Shown here: positions 8,312-21,542 of the stretch, piece after piece
Layout of the letters: the number at the start of each line of letters is the position of its first letter
Numbering within the stretch: the first letter of the stretch is position 1
From: Bacteroidaceae bacterium
Lineage (GTDB): Bacteria; Bacteroidota; Bacteroidia; Bacteroidales; Bacteroidaceae
DNA: 64,000 nucleotides
Reading direction: 5' to 3'
Assembly (NCBI GenBank): GCA_017557635.1
Contig: JAFYYH010000021.1
Location: 298,363 to 362,362, forward strand
Made by a program: the position numbers and the translations under genes
The notes under the pieces: generated by a model
What the model was told of the DNA's origin: nothing
The model's input: only the letters and a program-made list of their open reading frames with translations
Databases searched by the model: none

Positions 8312-8348
8312 GAAAAAAATAACCGGAGCCCGATTTGTCGGGCCCCGG
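8312..8348 (-). terminator. Terminator of secDF
   Basis: Hairpin 8323-8348 (CCGG-a-GCCCGA / TCGGGC-c-CCGG with a short loop). On the minus strand it is followed by a T-rich run, just after the secDF stop. Confidence 0.8.
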
Positions 8349-8368
8349 TCATTTTGAAGCATTATTTC

Positions 8369-11362
8369 TTATGCCTTTGCTGCAGCAATCTCCTCCTTCT
8401 CTTTCTTGGTCTTTTTCATAACCAGGTAAGCTGTAGGAGCAGCTACGAACAGTGATGAGCATGTGCCGAATACAACACCCAGGATCATTGCGAATGCAAA
8501 GCTGCGGATGCTGTCACCGCCCAGGAAGAAGATAGCCAACAGCACGATCAATGTACTTACTGATGTGTTGATGGTACGTGCCAGAGTGGTGTTAAGGGCA
8601 TCGTCGAACAACTGCTTGCGGTTGCGCTTGGTGTAGAGACCGGTGAACTCACGGATACGGTCAAAGATAACCACCTTATCGTTGATTGAGTAACCGATAG
8701 CTGTCAGCACGGCACCGATGAATGTCTGGTCAATTTCAAGTGAGAACGGCATCCAGCCCCAGCAGATTGAATACATACCTATTATTATAAGGGTATCGAA
8801 GCAGAGGGCGAAGATGGCGCCTACTGAGTAAGCTACGTTGCGGAAACGAACCAGAATGTACAGGAAGATGGCGATCAGGGCCAGGATCACAGAGATGATA
8901 GCACCGCGTGTGATATCCTCGGCGATTGAAGGACCAACCTTCTGTGAACTGATGATTGAGCCGCCGTCACGGTTCTCACGATCGATGAATGTAGCCAGTG
9001 TCAGGTCTGAGCTGAGCTTGCCGGCTGACTTGAGTGATGTGAAGAGGAACTCCTCAATCTCTGAGTCGATGTTCTCGGACTCCTCATCAATACGGTAGTT
9101 GGTTGAGATACGGATGGTCTTGTGATCGGTACCCAGAGCGATTGCCTGAACATTGTCCTCGGTAATTACATTCTCAAGGATGTCGCGAACCTCCTCAGGC
9201 TCAACCGGCTCCTCGAACTGTACTACGAAGTTACGGCCACCTGTAAAGTCGATACTCTTGCTCAGACCGCGTGTTGCCAGGAAAGCGATGCAGATGATAG
9301 CGATAACGCCGAATACTGCGAATGACTTCTTGGCTGACTCCATGAACTTGACGGCAGTGTTCTGCATCAGGTTCTTTGAGAAAGCGGTTGTGAAGGTTAG
9401 GTTCTGGAGCTTGCCCTTACCCAGGAAGTGCTCGTAAACGATACGTGTCAGGAACACTGCTGTGAAGAATGAGCAGATGATACCGATGATCAGTGTGGTA
9501 GCGAATCCGCGGATAGGACCTGTACCGAAGTTGAACAGGATAATACCTGTTATGATTGATGTGAAGTTAGAGTCAAAGATGGCTGAGAAGGCGTTCTTGT
9601 AACCGTCTGTGAGAGCTGACTGAACGCTCTTGCCGCTCTTGAGCTCCTCCTTGGTGCGCTCATAGATAAGCACGTTGGCATCCACAGCCATACCCAGAGT
9701 AAGTACGATACCTGCGATACCTGACATTGTCAGGGCAGCCTGGAATGAGGTAAGGATACCCAGCGTGAAGAAGAAGTTAAGCAGAAGTGCACCGTTTGCA
9801 ATCATACCCGGAATGAATCCGTAGATGCAGCACATATAGATCATCAGGATGATGAATGCTATGATGAATGAGGTGAATCCCTTCTGGATTGACTCCTGAC
9901 CGAGTGAAGGTCCTACGATGTCCTCCTGAACGATTCTGGCAGGAGCAGGCATCTTACCTGACTTGAGCACGTTGGCAAGGTCCTGAGTCTGCTCAACAGT
10001 GAAGTTACCTGTGATCTCTGAGCGACCGCCTGTAATCTCGTTCTGAACGTTAGGAGCACTGTAAACATAACCGTCAAGTACGATGGCAATGCCGCGTCCT
10101 ACATTCTGACGGGTGAGTGTAGCCCACTTGCGGGCACCCTCTGTATTCATGGCCATGCTTACGCAAGGTCTGCCGTTGCGGTCATAGTCAGCCTTTGAAT
10201 CGGTGATGACATCACCTGTCAGGTCAGCCTGACCGTTCTTGTTGTCGCTCTTGATGCAGTAGAGTTCATAATATGAATCAGTACCGTCCATGGGTGATAC
10301 ACCCCAAAGGAACTTGAGGTCACGCGGAATGATAGCCTTAGCCTCTGAAGAAGCCAGAATACGGTTAACCTCGGCGGTATCTGAATAGTGGGCAACACCT
10401 GCTACCCAGCTGTCTCCGTAAGGATAAGACATGAGACGTGCGAACAGAGGATTGCTCTTACGCAAAGCCTCGCGCTGAGCGGCAGTTGCCTTCTCGTCCT
10501 CAAGGTTTTCACCCTGAAGCTGTCCTGCCAGGTCATCAGTAGCGGCGCTTGCAGTCTCTTCCTGAGCTGCAGCCTCTTCCTTAACCTCATCAGGATTCTC
10601 ATCGGCATACTTCTGTGCCATACGTGAATCGATGCGGTTGAGAACGTCCTGAATCTCGGATGCCTTGTAGGTCTCCCAGAATTCCAGGTTTGCAGAACCC
10701 TGAAGGAGCTTACGTACACGCTCAGGCTCCTTGATACCGGGGAGCTCTACCATGATACGGCCCTGCTTGCCGGCAAGTTCCTGAATGTTGGGCTGTGCTA
10801 CACCAAAGCGGTCGATACGTGTGCGCAGTACGTTGAATGAGTTGCCTACTGCAGCGTCAACCTCTTCCTTGAGGACAGCTATGATCTGATCGTTAGGAGT
10901 CTGTGAATTGATTTTCTCCTTGAGGTTTGATGTTGCAAAGAATGTGCTCAGTTTGGCATCGGCGCCGGCGATTCTGGCATACTCCTGGGCAAAGAGGTCC
11001 ACGAAGTTTTCCTGACTGCTTACTGAACGCTTCTTGGCGGCTGCAAGAGTCTCGTTGAATACGGGATCCTGAGTGTTAGCGGCAAGAGCCTTTACTACAT
11101 CGGGTATCGAAACCTCCAAAATAACGTTCATACCGCCCTTAAGGTCCAGACCAAGACCGATCTGCATCTCACGGCACTCTCTGTATGAATAGATACCCAG
11201 CCAGACCTTTTTGTTCATTACAGAGTCAAGATAGGCCTGTTCATCCTGGCTCTGGGCAGCTTTGTTCTCAATGCTGCGGGTCTTGAATGTAAAGGAGAGA
11301 TAGAACAGACATACTATTGTCAGTGCTATCGCAAAAATCTTTACGAATCCTTTGTTTTGCAT
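8369..11362 (-). CDS. secDF: SecDF fused protein-export membrane protein
   Basis: A 997-residue RND-type membrane protein joining SecD and SecF, the usual form in Bacteroidetes. It uses the proton gradient to help pull proteins through SecYEG. Features: N-terminal helix (about 8-25), G-L-D-L-K-G-G of SecD, a long periplasmic domain with an acidic Glu/Ala-rich insert (about 255-300), a six-helix SecD membrane block, then the SecF part with D-F-T-G-G-R and a second membrane block ending in a Lys/Glu-rich cytoplasmic tail. Single gene, with a promoter upstream and terminator downstream. Confidence 0.95.
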   Translation of the reverse strand: MQNKGFVKIFAIALTIVCLFYLSFTFKTRSIENKAAQSQDEQAYLDSVMNKKVWLGIYSYRECREMQIGLGLDLKGGMNVILEVSIPDVVKALAANTQDPVFNETLAAAKKRSVSSQENFVDLFAQEYARIAGADAKLSTFFATSNLKEKINSQTPNDQIIAVLKEEVDAAVGNSFNVLRTRIDRFGVAQPNIQELAGKQGRIMVELPGIKEPERVRKLLQGSANLEFWETYKASEIQDVLNRIDSRMAQKYADENPDEVKEEAAAQEETASAATDDLAGQLQGENLEDEKATAAQREALRKSNPLFARLMSYPYGDSWVAGVAHYSDTAEVNRILASSEAKAIIPRDLKFLWGVSPMDGTDSYYELYCIKSDNKNGQADLTGDVITDSKADYDRNGRPCVSMAMNTEGARKWATLTRQNVGRGIAIVLDGYVYSAPNVQNEITGGRSEITGNFTVEQTQDLANVLKSGKMPAPARIVQEDIVGPSLGQESIQKGFTSFIIAFIILMIYMCCIYGFIPGMIANGALLLNFFFTLGILTSFQAALTMSGIAGIVLTLGMAVDANVLIYERTKEELKSGKSVQSALTDGYKNAFSAIFDSNFTSIITGIILFNFGTGPIRGFATTLIIGIICSFFTAVFLTRIVYEHFLGKGKLQNLTFTTAFSKNLMQNTAVKFMESAKKSFAVFGVIAIICIAFLATRGLSKSIDFTGGRNFVVQFEEPVEPEEVRDILENVITEDNVQAIALGTDHKTIRISTNYRIDEESENIDSEIEEFLFTSLKSAGKLSSDLTLATFIDRENRDGGSIISSQKVGPSIAEDITRGAIISVILALIAIFLYILVRFRNVAYSVGAIFALCFDTLIIIGMYSICWGWMPFSLEIDQTFIGAVLTAIGYSINDKVVIFDRIREFTGLYTKRNRKQLFDDALNTTLARTINTSVSTLIVLLAIFFLGGDSIRSFAFAMILGVVFGTCSSLFVAAPTAYLVMKKTKKEKEEIAAAKA

Positions 11363-11418
11363 ACTGTTTTATTGTGTTATTAATTATTTGTGCACGTGTG
11401 CGTAAAATTTCAAGGGTG

Positions 11419-11426
11419 CAAATATA
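11419..11426 (-). promoter_or_regulatory. Candidate -7 box for secDF
   Basis: Minus-strand TATATTTG, full match to TAnnTTTG, 56 bases upstream of the secDF start. Confidence 0.5.
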
Positions 11427-11491
11427 GGAGAATTTTTTTGTCTGCCATACCATACGCCTTTGTTTTAACTGAAAAACCTTTCAAAAATTGA

Positions 11492-14695
<3,204 letters not shown>

Positions 14696-14728
14696 CCGTT
14701 GAGTTTTCTATATTTACTGAATAATTTG

Positions 14729-14736
14729 TATATTTG
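14729..14736 (+). promoter_or_regulatory. Candidate -7 box for the SIS-PfkB-LTA operon
   Basis: TATATTTG, full match to TAnnTTTG, 36 bases upstream of the start at 14773. Confidence 0.5.
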
Positions 14737-14772
14737 CAGTTCAATAAACGGAATCTTCATTGAGTAAAAGCA

Positions 14773-15372
14773 ATGATTGAATCAATTAAGGACATCATCG
14801 CAAGGGAGACTCAGGCAATTCTGAACATCCCCATAGGTGATGAATACGAAAAAGCGGTGAATCTGATAGTTCACCACGTGCATGAGCTTAAAGGAAAATT
14901 GATTACGAGCGGAATGGGAAAGGCCGGTCAGATAGCCATGAACATGGCAACCACCTTCAGTTCCACCGGAACCCCTTCGATATTTCTCCATCCCAGTGAG
15001 GCTCAGCACGGAGATCTGGGCATTCTTCAGAAGAATGACCTGTTTCTGCTTGTCTCCAATTCCGGTAAGACAAGAGAGGTTCTAGAACTTATGGATTTGA
15101 GCCTTACGCTTGACCCTACATTGAAATTCATTGTACTGACAGGTAACACACAGAGTCCGCTTGCCCGACAGGCTGACGTGGTTCTGGGTACAGGTCATCC
15201 CGACGAGGTTTGTGCATTGGGTCTTGCGCCGACCACAAGTACCACGGTGATGAACGTCATAGGTGATATACTGGTTGTGGAGACCATGAAGAAGATAGGA
15301 TTTACCGTTGAAGATTATAACAAGCGTCATCACGGAGGTTATCTGGGAATGCGTTCCAAGAAACTGTTATGA
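14773..15372 (+). CDS. kdsD: SIS-domain sugar-phosphate isomerase, probable arabinose-5-phosphate isomerase
   Basis: A 199-residue single SIS domain without the C-terminal CBS pair of E. coli KdsD. Phosphosugar-binding features G-M-G-K-A-G (about 47-52), S-N-S-G-K-T (about 95-100) and the H-G-D-L-G segment fit the KpsF/GutQ family. His residues in the C-terminal R-H-H-G-G stretch match the family's second catalytic His region. CBS-less isomerases of this kind supply arabinose 5-phosphate for KDO synthesis in Bacteroides. It overlaps the following sugar kinase by four bases (ATGA), so it is translationally coupled. A different ketose/aldose phosphate isomerisation remains possible. Confidence 0.75.
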   Translation: MIESIKDIIARETQAILNIPIGDEYEKAVNLIVHHVHELKGKLITSGMGKAGQIAMNMATTFSSTGTPSIFLHPSEAQHGDLGILQKNDLFLLVSNSGKTREVLELMDLSLTLDPTLKFIVLTGNTQSPLARQADVVLGTGHPDEVCALGLAPTTSTTVMNVIGDILVVETMKKIGFTVEDYNKRHHGGYLGMRSKKLL

Positions 15373-16295
15373 GAAAGATATTCGGTATAGGAGAAACAAT
15401 CTATGATATCCTGTTCCGTCAGGGCCAACCGGTAGCGGCTGTACCTGGCGGTTCGGTTTTCAACGGACTGATATCACTTGGCCGCACAGGCCTTGACTGC
15501 ACTTTCATAACCGAGGTCGGTGATGATCAGGTAGGGCAGAATATTCTTGCGTTCATGCAGGAGAACGGAATCAAAACCGATTTCGTTTCATGCTATCAGG
15601 GTAAGAAAACCGCCATTTCACTGGCGTTTCTGGATGATAACGGTGATGCCCATTACAGTTTCTACAAGGATTATCCCAACAACCGTCTGGACTTTGAGAT
15701 GCCGCTCATTCAAAAGAATGACATAGTGGCTTTCGGAGCATACTTTGCACTCAATCCGGTTCTCAAGGATAAGGTGAGACCTTTCCTGAACTACGCTAAG
15801 CAGCAGGGCGCGATCCTTTACTACGACCTCAATTTCCGTGACAACCACAAACATGAGGTTGAGAGCCTGCGTGACACATTCAAGGAGAACTTTGCAATAG
15901 CTGACATAGTGCGCGGCAGCCATGAGGATTTCATCAATGTCTACGGTCATGATGACTGCAAAAGGATATATGATGAGATTTCAAAATACTGCCCCCGTTT
16001 CATCTGCACCCGCGGCAAGGACGGAGTCCTGGTTATTGACCACGGGCAGGAGTATACCTTCAGTTCCAATTCCATTGTTCCGGTAAGCACCATTGGGGCG
16101 GGCGACAACTTTAACGCCGGACTCCTTTACGGATTGTACACCGGCGGCATCGGCCGTGACAATCTGGGCTGCCTTACCCGTGACGACTGGGGCCGTCTTA
16201 TCAGTTACGGCATAGATTTCGGAACTGAGGTCTGTATGAGCACATCAAACTACGTAAGTAAAGATTTCGCACAGAAATACAAAATAGTCCGCTGA
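15369..16295 (+). CDS. PfkB-family carbohydrate kinase (fructokinase-like)
   Basis: A 308-residue ribokinase-fold enzyme. An N-terminal Gly-rich substrate region (V-P-G-G-S-V-F-N) and the C-terminal signature with anion hole and catalytic base, G-A-G-D246-N-F-N-A-G, are both present. It phosphorylates a sugar or nucleoside hydroxyl; the fructokinase subgroup is the best guess. It starts inside the stop of the SIS isomerase gene and is followed, with a one-base gap, by an LTA-synthase-like gene, so the three form one operon. Confidence 0.85.
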   Translation: MRKIFGIGETIYDILFRQGQPVAAVPGGSVFNGLISLGRTGLDCTFITEVGDDQVGQNILAFMQENGIKTDFVSCYQGKKTAISLAFLDDNGDAHYSFYKDYPNNRLDFEMPLIQKNDIVAFGAYFALNPVLKDKVRPFLNYAKQQGAILYYDLNFRDNHKHEVESLRDTFKENFAIADIVRGSHEDFINVYGHDDCKRIYDEISKYCPRFICTRGKDGVLVIDHGQEYTFSSNSIVPVSTIGAGDNFNAGLLYGLYTGGIGRDNLGCLTRDDWGRLISYGIDFGTEVCMSTSNYVSKDFAQKYKIVR

Positions 16296-16296
16296 A

Positions 16297-18240
16297 ATGG
16301 CATATATCCACACCAGTCCTGTATTCCGAACTCCTTTCATGGTAATGCTAAGGAATCTGGTCGTTGTCTATGCCGCTTTTCTGATCTGTCACCCCGTTTT
16401 CATCTGGTATAACTGGAGTTCCTTCCAGGGAGATTTGGCCGGTATGTTATGGCCTATGCTCAAGGGAGCGCTGGTTTTCGACACTGCAGGGATAATGTAT
16501 ATAAGCGCCCTTTACATGGTGCTTATGATGTTTCCGTTCCACTTCAAGGAGAAACGTTGGTACTACATCCTCACCAAGATTATTCTGGTGGTGATGGCAT
16601 CGGCCGGAATTCTTATGAATCTGGTGGATACCGTCTATTTCCCGTATACGGGCTGCCGCAGCACACTGCAGGTTCTTGATGAATTCAGCGGCGAGGGTGG
16701 AGGTCAGATGACTTCAATCATATTAAGGTCATTGGCCGATAACTGGTACCTGGTCCTGCTTTTCGTTGTCATGGTCCTGCTGCTGTGCAAGTTCATTAAG
16801 ATTCCTGCCACTCTGCAGTATCGCAAGCCATTCGTGTATTACATAGTACGCACCTGCTGCCTTCTTTTGAGTGCCGTATGCATCTTGGCCGGAATACGCG
16901 GTGGCTTGGCCCATAACATCAGGCCCATCACCATGAGCAACGCATACCAGTATGTCAAGACTCCCGCTCAGGCGGCGGCTATCCTCAATACTCCGTTCTG
17001 TGTCATCAGAACCTTGGGAAATGAGGATATGAAGGTTCCGGCATATTTCAGTGAGGAGGAACTGGAATCCATATATACTCCGGTAGTTTTACCTGATTCC
17101 ACCGCAACATTCCGTCCGTTGAACGTGGTTGTTCTGATCCTGGAAAGCTTCGGATCGGAATATATCGGAGCCATGAACCAGGGTACTCAGGGAATCCATG
17201 ACTGCGCGCCTTTTATGGATACTCTGATAAACCGCTCGCTTACATTTGAGACATCACTGGCCAACGGACGCAAGAGCATAGATGCCATGCCGTCAGTCCT
17301 TTCGGGTATACCTATGCTTAAGGATCACCTGTTCCTGACACCCACCATCATGTCCAAGGAGATTTCAGGTCTGGCAAAAGAGTTGGGAACCAAGGGCTAT
17401 TACTCAGCTTTCTTCCACGGTGCCGACAACGGCTCGATGGGCTTCCAGTCATTTTCAAGGGTGATAGGTTACGATGACTACTTCGGCATGGAGGATTTCG
17501 TCAAGAAACCGGAGTACGGCGGAGATGCAGTATTTGACGGCTTCTGGGCCATCTGGGACGAGGAGTTCCTGCAGTACATGTGCGATATGATAGGAACCTT
17601 TAAGGAGCCGTTCCTGGCATCGGCCTTCACGGCATCGTCACACCATCCGTACAATGTTCCGGAGAGGTATCAGAGTAAATATCCGGTTGAGGGAAACCTT
17701 CCTATCTATCGTGGAATCCGCTATTCGGACAACGCCCTTAAACTCTTCTTTGAGAAGGCCTCCAGGCAGCCCTGGTTCAACAACACGCTGTTTGTTCTTA
17801 CCGCTGACCATACAAATCTCTCGGAGCATCCCGATTACCAGTCTGACTACGGCAATTTCCGTGTTCCGGTGATATTCTATTGCCCGTCGGACTCTCTTAT
17901 GGGCAAGCGTAATGCCATTGCCCAGCAATCGGACATATACCCCTCTATACTTGGTTATCTGGGATATGACAAGCCCGTCATCAGTTTCGGCCAGAACCTG
18001 TTCGGTACTCCCGATGAAGAGACCTGGGGCGCCACCTTCCAGAACGGTCTTTACTCATACTACATGGGTGATTATCTCCTTCAGTTTGACGGTGAGAATG
18101 AGACAGGCCTGTTTACGTATAAGTCAGACCCCACCTTAAAGCGTAATATAAAAGATAGTCAGTCTCAAACAGAGCAAGAGATGCTAAAGAAGCTGAAAGC
18201 CCTAATTCAGCAATACATAATCTACATGACTTCAAAATGA
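16297..18240 (+). CDS. LTA-synthase/sulfatase-family membrane transferase
   Basis: A 647-residue inner membrane protein with five N-terminal transmembrane helices (within about 15-195) and a large periplasmic sulfatase-fold domain (about 265-620). The family transfers phosphoglycerol, phosphoethanolamine or similar groups from lipids to envelope glycans. The expected nucleophile position is Ser327 in N-G-R-K-S-I-D, where Gram-positive LtaS has Thr; the metal-binding segment L-T-A-D-H-T is present. Since Gram-negatives lack LTA, the substrate is probably a glycan or lipid A derivative. It is the last gene of the isomerase-kinase operon and is followed by palindromic element copy 3. Confidence 0.82.
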   Translation: MAYIHTSPVFRTPFMVMLRNLVVVYAAFLICHPVFIWYNWSSFQGDLAGMLWPMLKGALVFDTAGIMYISALYMVLMMFPFHFKEKRWYYILTKIILVVMASAGILMNLVDTVYFPYTGCRSTLQVLDEFSGEGGGQMTSIILRSLADNWYLVLLFVVMVLLLCKFIKIPATLQYRKPFVYYIVRTCCLLLSAVCILAGIRGGLAHNIRPITMSNAYQYVKTPAQAAAILNTPFCVIRTLGNEDMKVPAYFSEEELESIYTPVVLPDSTATFRPLNVVVLILESFGSEYIGAMNQGTQGIHDCAPFMDTLINRSLTFETSLANGRKSIDAMPSVLSGIPMLKDHLFLTPTIMSKEISGLAKELGTKGYYSAFFHGADNGSMGFQSFSRVIGYDDYFGMEDFVKKPEYGGDAVFDGFWAIWDEEFLQYMCDMIGTFKEPFLASAFTASSHHPYNVPERYQSKYPVEGNLPIYRGIRYSDNALKLFFEKASRQPWFNNTLFVLTADHTNLSEHPDYQSDYGNFRVPVIFYCPSDSLMGKRNAIAQQSDIYPSILGYLGYDKPVISFGQNLFGTPDEETWGATFQNGLYSYYMGDYLLQFDGENETGLFTYKSDPTLKRNIKDSQSQTEQEMLKKLKALIQQYIIYMTSK

Positions 18241-18252
18241 ACTAAGTTCCCC

Positions 18253-18383
18253 CGAGAGCCAATGGGGACGGTTCTCTTTGGCACCGTTTTATAAAACCAC
18301 AAAAAAGAACAGCGACTTACATTCAAGCCGCTGTTTCTTATTGAGCAAAACGGTGCCAAAAAGAACCGTCCCCAATGGACTCG
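18253..18383. repeat. Nested palindromic element, copy 3
   Basis: Imperfect inverted repeat, 18253-18290 with 18347-18383, sharing the GGGGACGGTTCT core and GGCACCGTTTT inner end with the other copies. The arms differ by a few bases and one indel. The inner hairpin (about 18307-18337) is again different. It fills the space between the convergent LTA-synthase-like and purT genes, ending one base before the purT TAA. Confidence 0.88.
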
Positions 18384-18384
18384 A

Positions 18385-19569
18385 TTAATAAACCTTGACC
18401 TTCAACTTGGCGTAAGCCTTCTCAACTTTCTCAAGCGCTTTCTCTACGCTCTCTGCGCGAGCCAGGATAACGCCCATACGGCGGTGACCCTTGATGAACG
18501 GCTTGCCGAAGAAACGAACCTGTACATCGGGCTCGGCCAGGATCTCATCAACATTCTCAAACTCAATCATGTTGGTGTCACCCTCAACTACGATAGCCTT
18601 TGATGCGCTGGGGCCGAAGAAGTTGATCTTGGGGATAGGAAGACCCAGGACGGCACGTGCATGCAGTGCGAACTCTGAGAGATCCTGTGAAATCATTGTA
18701 ACCATACCGGTATCGTGCGGACGGGGTGAAACCTCGCTGAACAGCACGTTGTCACCGCATACGAACATCTCAACACCAAAGATACCGTAACCGCCCAGAG
18801 CGTCGGTGATCTTCTTTGCAATGTCCTGAGCCTGAGCCAGAGCCTTGTCGCTCATGGGCTGTGCCTGCCATGACTCGCGGTAGTCACCGTCAACCTGATG
18901 GTGGCCGATGGGGTTCAGGAATGTTGTGCCGCCTGAGTGACGAACGGTAAGCAGGGTAATCTCATAGTCGAACTTTACAAAGCCCTCTACGATAACCTCA
19001 CCGCCTCCGGCGCGACCGCCCTCCTGGGCAATCTTCCAAGAGTTGTCGGCATCGGCAGGAGTCTTGCATACGCTCTGGCCGTGACCTGATGAACTCATGA
19101 TAGGCTTAACAACGCAGGGAGTACCGATCTCCTTGATGGCAGCGTCAAACTCCTCACGGGTGGCTGCAAAGCGGTAGTTTGAAGTGGGAAGTCCCAGAGT
19201 CTCATGAGCCAGCTGGCGGATGCCCTTGCGGTTCATGGTGAGGAATGTGGCATTTGCGGTAGGAATGACATTGTAACCCTCCTTCTCGAGCTTAACCAGC
19301 TCAGGGGTGGCGATGGCTTCTACCTCCGGAATGATCATATCCGGCTTCTCCTTTTCAATAATCTCGCGCAGACGGGCTCCGTCAAGCATTGACAGAACGT
19401 AGCTGCGGTGAGCCACCTGCATGGCAGGGGCGTTCTCATAACGGTCGAGTGCTACGACCTCAACTCCATAACGCTGCAATTCAATTGCAACCTCTTTTCC
19501 CAGTTCTCCTGAACCGCAAAGAAGTGCCTTTTTGGCAACCTTGGTAAGCGGTGTTCCGATTTTGACCAT
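18385..19569 (-). CDS. purT: Formate-dependent phosphoribosylglycinamide formyltransferase 2
   Basis: A 394-residue ATP-grasp enzyme of purine synthesis: GAR + formate + ATP gives formyl-GAR, independent of folate. The N-terminal pre-ATP-grasp domain has G-S-G-E-L-G-K-E-V (about 18-26). The ATP-grasp domain contains [13 protein letters not shown] and, toward the C-terminus, [12 protein letters not shown]. Length and motifs match E. coli PurT closely. It is 14 bases from the upstream exporter gene in the same direction, so they may be co-transcribed by chance rather than function. Confidence 0.95.
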   Translation of the reverse strand: MVKIGTPLTKVAKKALLCGSGELGKEVAIELQRYGVEVVALDRYENAPAMQVAHRSYVLSMLDGARLREIIEKEKPDMIIPEVEAIATPELVKLEKEGYNVIPTANATFLTMNRKGIRQLAHETLGLPTSNYRFAATREEFDAAIKEIGTPCVVKPIMSSSGHGQSVCKTPADADNSWKIAQEGGRAGGGEVIVEGFVKFDYEITLLTVRHSGGTTFLNPIGHHQVDGDYRESWQAQPMSDKALAQAQDIAKKITDALGGYGIFGVEMFVCGDNVLFSEVSPRPHDTGMVTMISQDLSEFALHARAVLGLPIPKINFFGPSASKAIVVEGDTNMIEFENVDEILAEPDVQVRFFGKPFIKGHRRMGVILARAESVEKALEKVEKAYAKLKVKVY

Positions 19570-19583
19570 GATTTTTATGTTGT

Positions 19584-21428
19584 TTACAGTTGCTGCATAT
19601 CGTTCAGTCGCTTGTAGTAGCCGTTCAGGGCTATCAGCTCCTCATGCGTTCCTCTCTCAACTATCTTTCCCTCATGCAAAACGCAGATTTCATCGGCATT
19701 TTTAATTGTAGACAGGCGGTGTGCGATGGCTACAGTGGTGCGGTCTTTCATAAGACGCTCCAAAGCCTCCTGTACCAGACGCTCCGACTCGGTGTCAAGA
19801 GCGCTTGTAGCCTCATCCAGAATCAGAATGGGTGGGTTCTTGAGAATGGCGCGCGCAATGCTTATACGCTGGCGCTGACCGCCTGAAAGCAGACATCCGC
19901 GGTCACCGATGTTGGTATCGTAACCGTTCTCGGTCTCCATTATGAAGTCATGGGCGTTGGCTATCTTAGCCGCTGCAATTACCTGCTCGCGTGTAGCATC
20001 CTTGACTCCGAACGTGATGTTGTTATAGAAGGTGTCGTTAAACAGGATTGCCTCCTGGTTCACGTTACCCATCAGACTACGCAGTGAATGGAGTGAAAGG
20101 TCACGTATATCCGTTCCGTCTATGGTGATGCGTCCCTCTTTTACGTCATAGAAACGCGGAAGCAGGTCTACAAGAGTCGATTTACCTGAGCCGGACTGGC
20201 CCACCAGTGCGATGGTCTTGCCGCGCGGTATGGTAAGATCGATATTATGGAGCACCTCACGGTCAGCTTCATATGAGAATGAAACACCCTCGTACTTGAT
20301 TTCCTTGTTAAGAGCATTGATCTGGACGGGGTTCTCGGGATCCTTGATGTTATTCTCGGCAAGCAGTATCTTGTCAACGCGCTCCAACGATGCAAGTCCC
20401 TTGGGAATGGCATATCCGGCCTTTGAGAAATCCTTGATAGGATTGATCACGCTGTAAAGGATAGTCAGATAGTAGATGAATGTAGGACCGTCTATCGGAG
20501 CATGAGCCGAATTCAGGATAAGGGTACCGCCGTACCAGAGAACTATCACGATCAGCGCGGTTCCCATGAACTCACTTACGGGATGAGCCAGAGCCTGACG
20601 CATGTGAACGCGGTTGGATGACTTGCGTAACTGCTCACTGCTGTTTGCGAAACGCTTGTACATCTTGTCTTCGGCAAGGAAAGCCTTGATTACGCGCAGA
20701 CCTCCAAGTGTCTCCTCCAGTTCCGACATGGTCTCACTCCAGTATGACTGGACCACAAGAGAATTTGCTTTCAGTTTTCGGCCGATGGAACCCATAACCC
20801 AGATAATCAGCGGGCCGATAACCAAGGTGAAGATTGTCAGCTGCCAGCTTATGGCAACCAGAGTACCCAGATATACAATAATAAGTATCGGGTTCTTGAT
20901 GAGCATATCCAGAGACTGGGCCAGTGAGTTTTCTATCTCCGACACGTCTCCGCTCATACGGGTTATAATATCTCCCTTACGCTCCTTACTGAAGAAGCCC
21001 ATGGGAAGGTTCAGTATCTTGTCATATATCTTAAGTCTGATGTCACGTACCACGCCGTTACGCATAGGTATCATTACGGCGGCCGATCCGAAATAACATC
21101 CGGTCTTAAGCAATGTCATGAATATCAGCAGAATACCCAACACAAGCAGTGTAGTGGCTTCTCCGTATTGGTCGATGAATTCGGTTACCATGTAGAAGAA
21201 GTTATCCTTAATCAGATGGAAGAACTCCTTCATTCCCCCCGCCTGTGAGAAGGGGACATACTCATATGTTTCGGTGCTGATCTTGAACAGGATTCTCAAT
21301 ATTGGAATCAACAGTGCGAACGAAAAAACATTCAGGACGGCAGACAAGAGGTTGTATGCCACACTGCCCGCAACATTGCGGCGGTATGGGCGCATAAAAC
21401 GTTTCAGGAACGCAAATAGCTCTTTCAT
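19584..21428 (-). CDS. MsbA-like ABC exporter (membrane and ATPase fused)
   Basis: A 614-residue half-transporter with a six-helix type IV exporter domain (about 15-340) followed by an ATPase domain. The ATPase shows Walker [10 protein letters not shown], signature L-S-G-G-Q-R-Q-R, Walker B I-L-I-L-D-E-A and the switch His in A-I-A-H-R-L-S. It is expected to work as a homodimer in the inner membrane. The family includes MsbA, which flips lipid A, and many drug or peptide exporters. Lipid transport is plausible but not proven by context, although an LpxL-like acyltransferase lies in the divergent operon. Confidence 0.85.
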   Translation of the reverse strand: MKELFAFLKRFMRPYRRNVAGSVAYNLLSAVLNVFSFALLIPILRILFKISTETYEYVPFSQAGGMKEFFHLIKDNFFYMVTEFIDQYGEATTLLVLGILLIFMTLLKTGCYFGSAAVMIPMRNGVVRDIRLKIYDKILNLPMGFFSKERKGDIITRMSGDVSEIENSLAQSLDMLIKNPILIIVYLGTLVAISWQLTIFTLVIGPLIIWVMGSIGRKLKANSLVVQSYWSETMSELEETLGGLRVIKAFLAEDKMYKRFANSSEQLRKSSNRVHMRQALAHPVSEFMGTALIVIVLWYGGTLILNSAHAPIDGPTFIYYLTILYSVINPIKDFSKAGYAIPKGLASLERVDKILLAENNIKDPENPVQINALNKEIKYEGVSFSYEADREVLHNIDLTIPRGKTIALVGQSGSGKSTLVDLLPRFYDVKEGRITIDGTDIRDLSLHSLRSLMGNVNQEAILFNDTFYNNITFGVKDATREQVIAAAKIANAHDFIMETENGYDTNIGDRGCLLSGGQRQRISIARAILKNPPILILDEATSALDTESERLVQEALERLMKDRTTVAIAHRLSTIKNADEICVLHEGKIVERGTHEELIALNGYYKRLNDMQQL

Positions 21429-21453
21429 TAAGCGAAATCGTTGATTTAATGCG

Positions 21454-21461
21454 CAAAGTTA
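21454..21461 (-). promoter_or_regulatory. Candidate -7 box for the ABC exporter
   Basis: Minus-strand TAACTTTG, full match to TAnnTTTG, 25 bases upstream of the exporter start. Confidence 0.5.
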
Positions 21462-21506
21462 CAAATTTTATGCCGCTCGGAAAACGGGAAATGTGTTATA
21501 AATAGG

Positions 21507-21514
21507 TAACTTTG
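21507..21514 (+). promoter_or_regulatory. Candidate -7 box for the OMP-PAP2-acyltransferase operon
   Basis: TAACTTTG, 28 bases upstream of the ATG at 21543, and divergent from an identical box at 21454-21461 on the other strand. Confidence 0.5.
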
Positions 21515-21542
21515 CGCAATATGTTGATAAGTTTTGAAGCCG

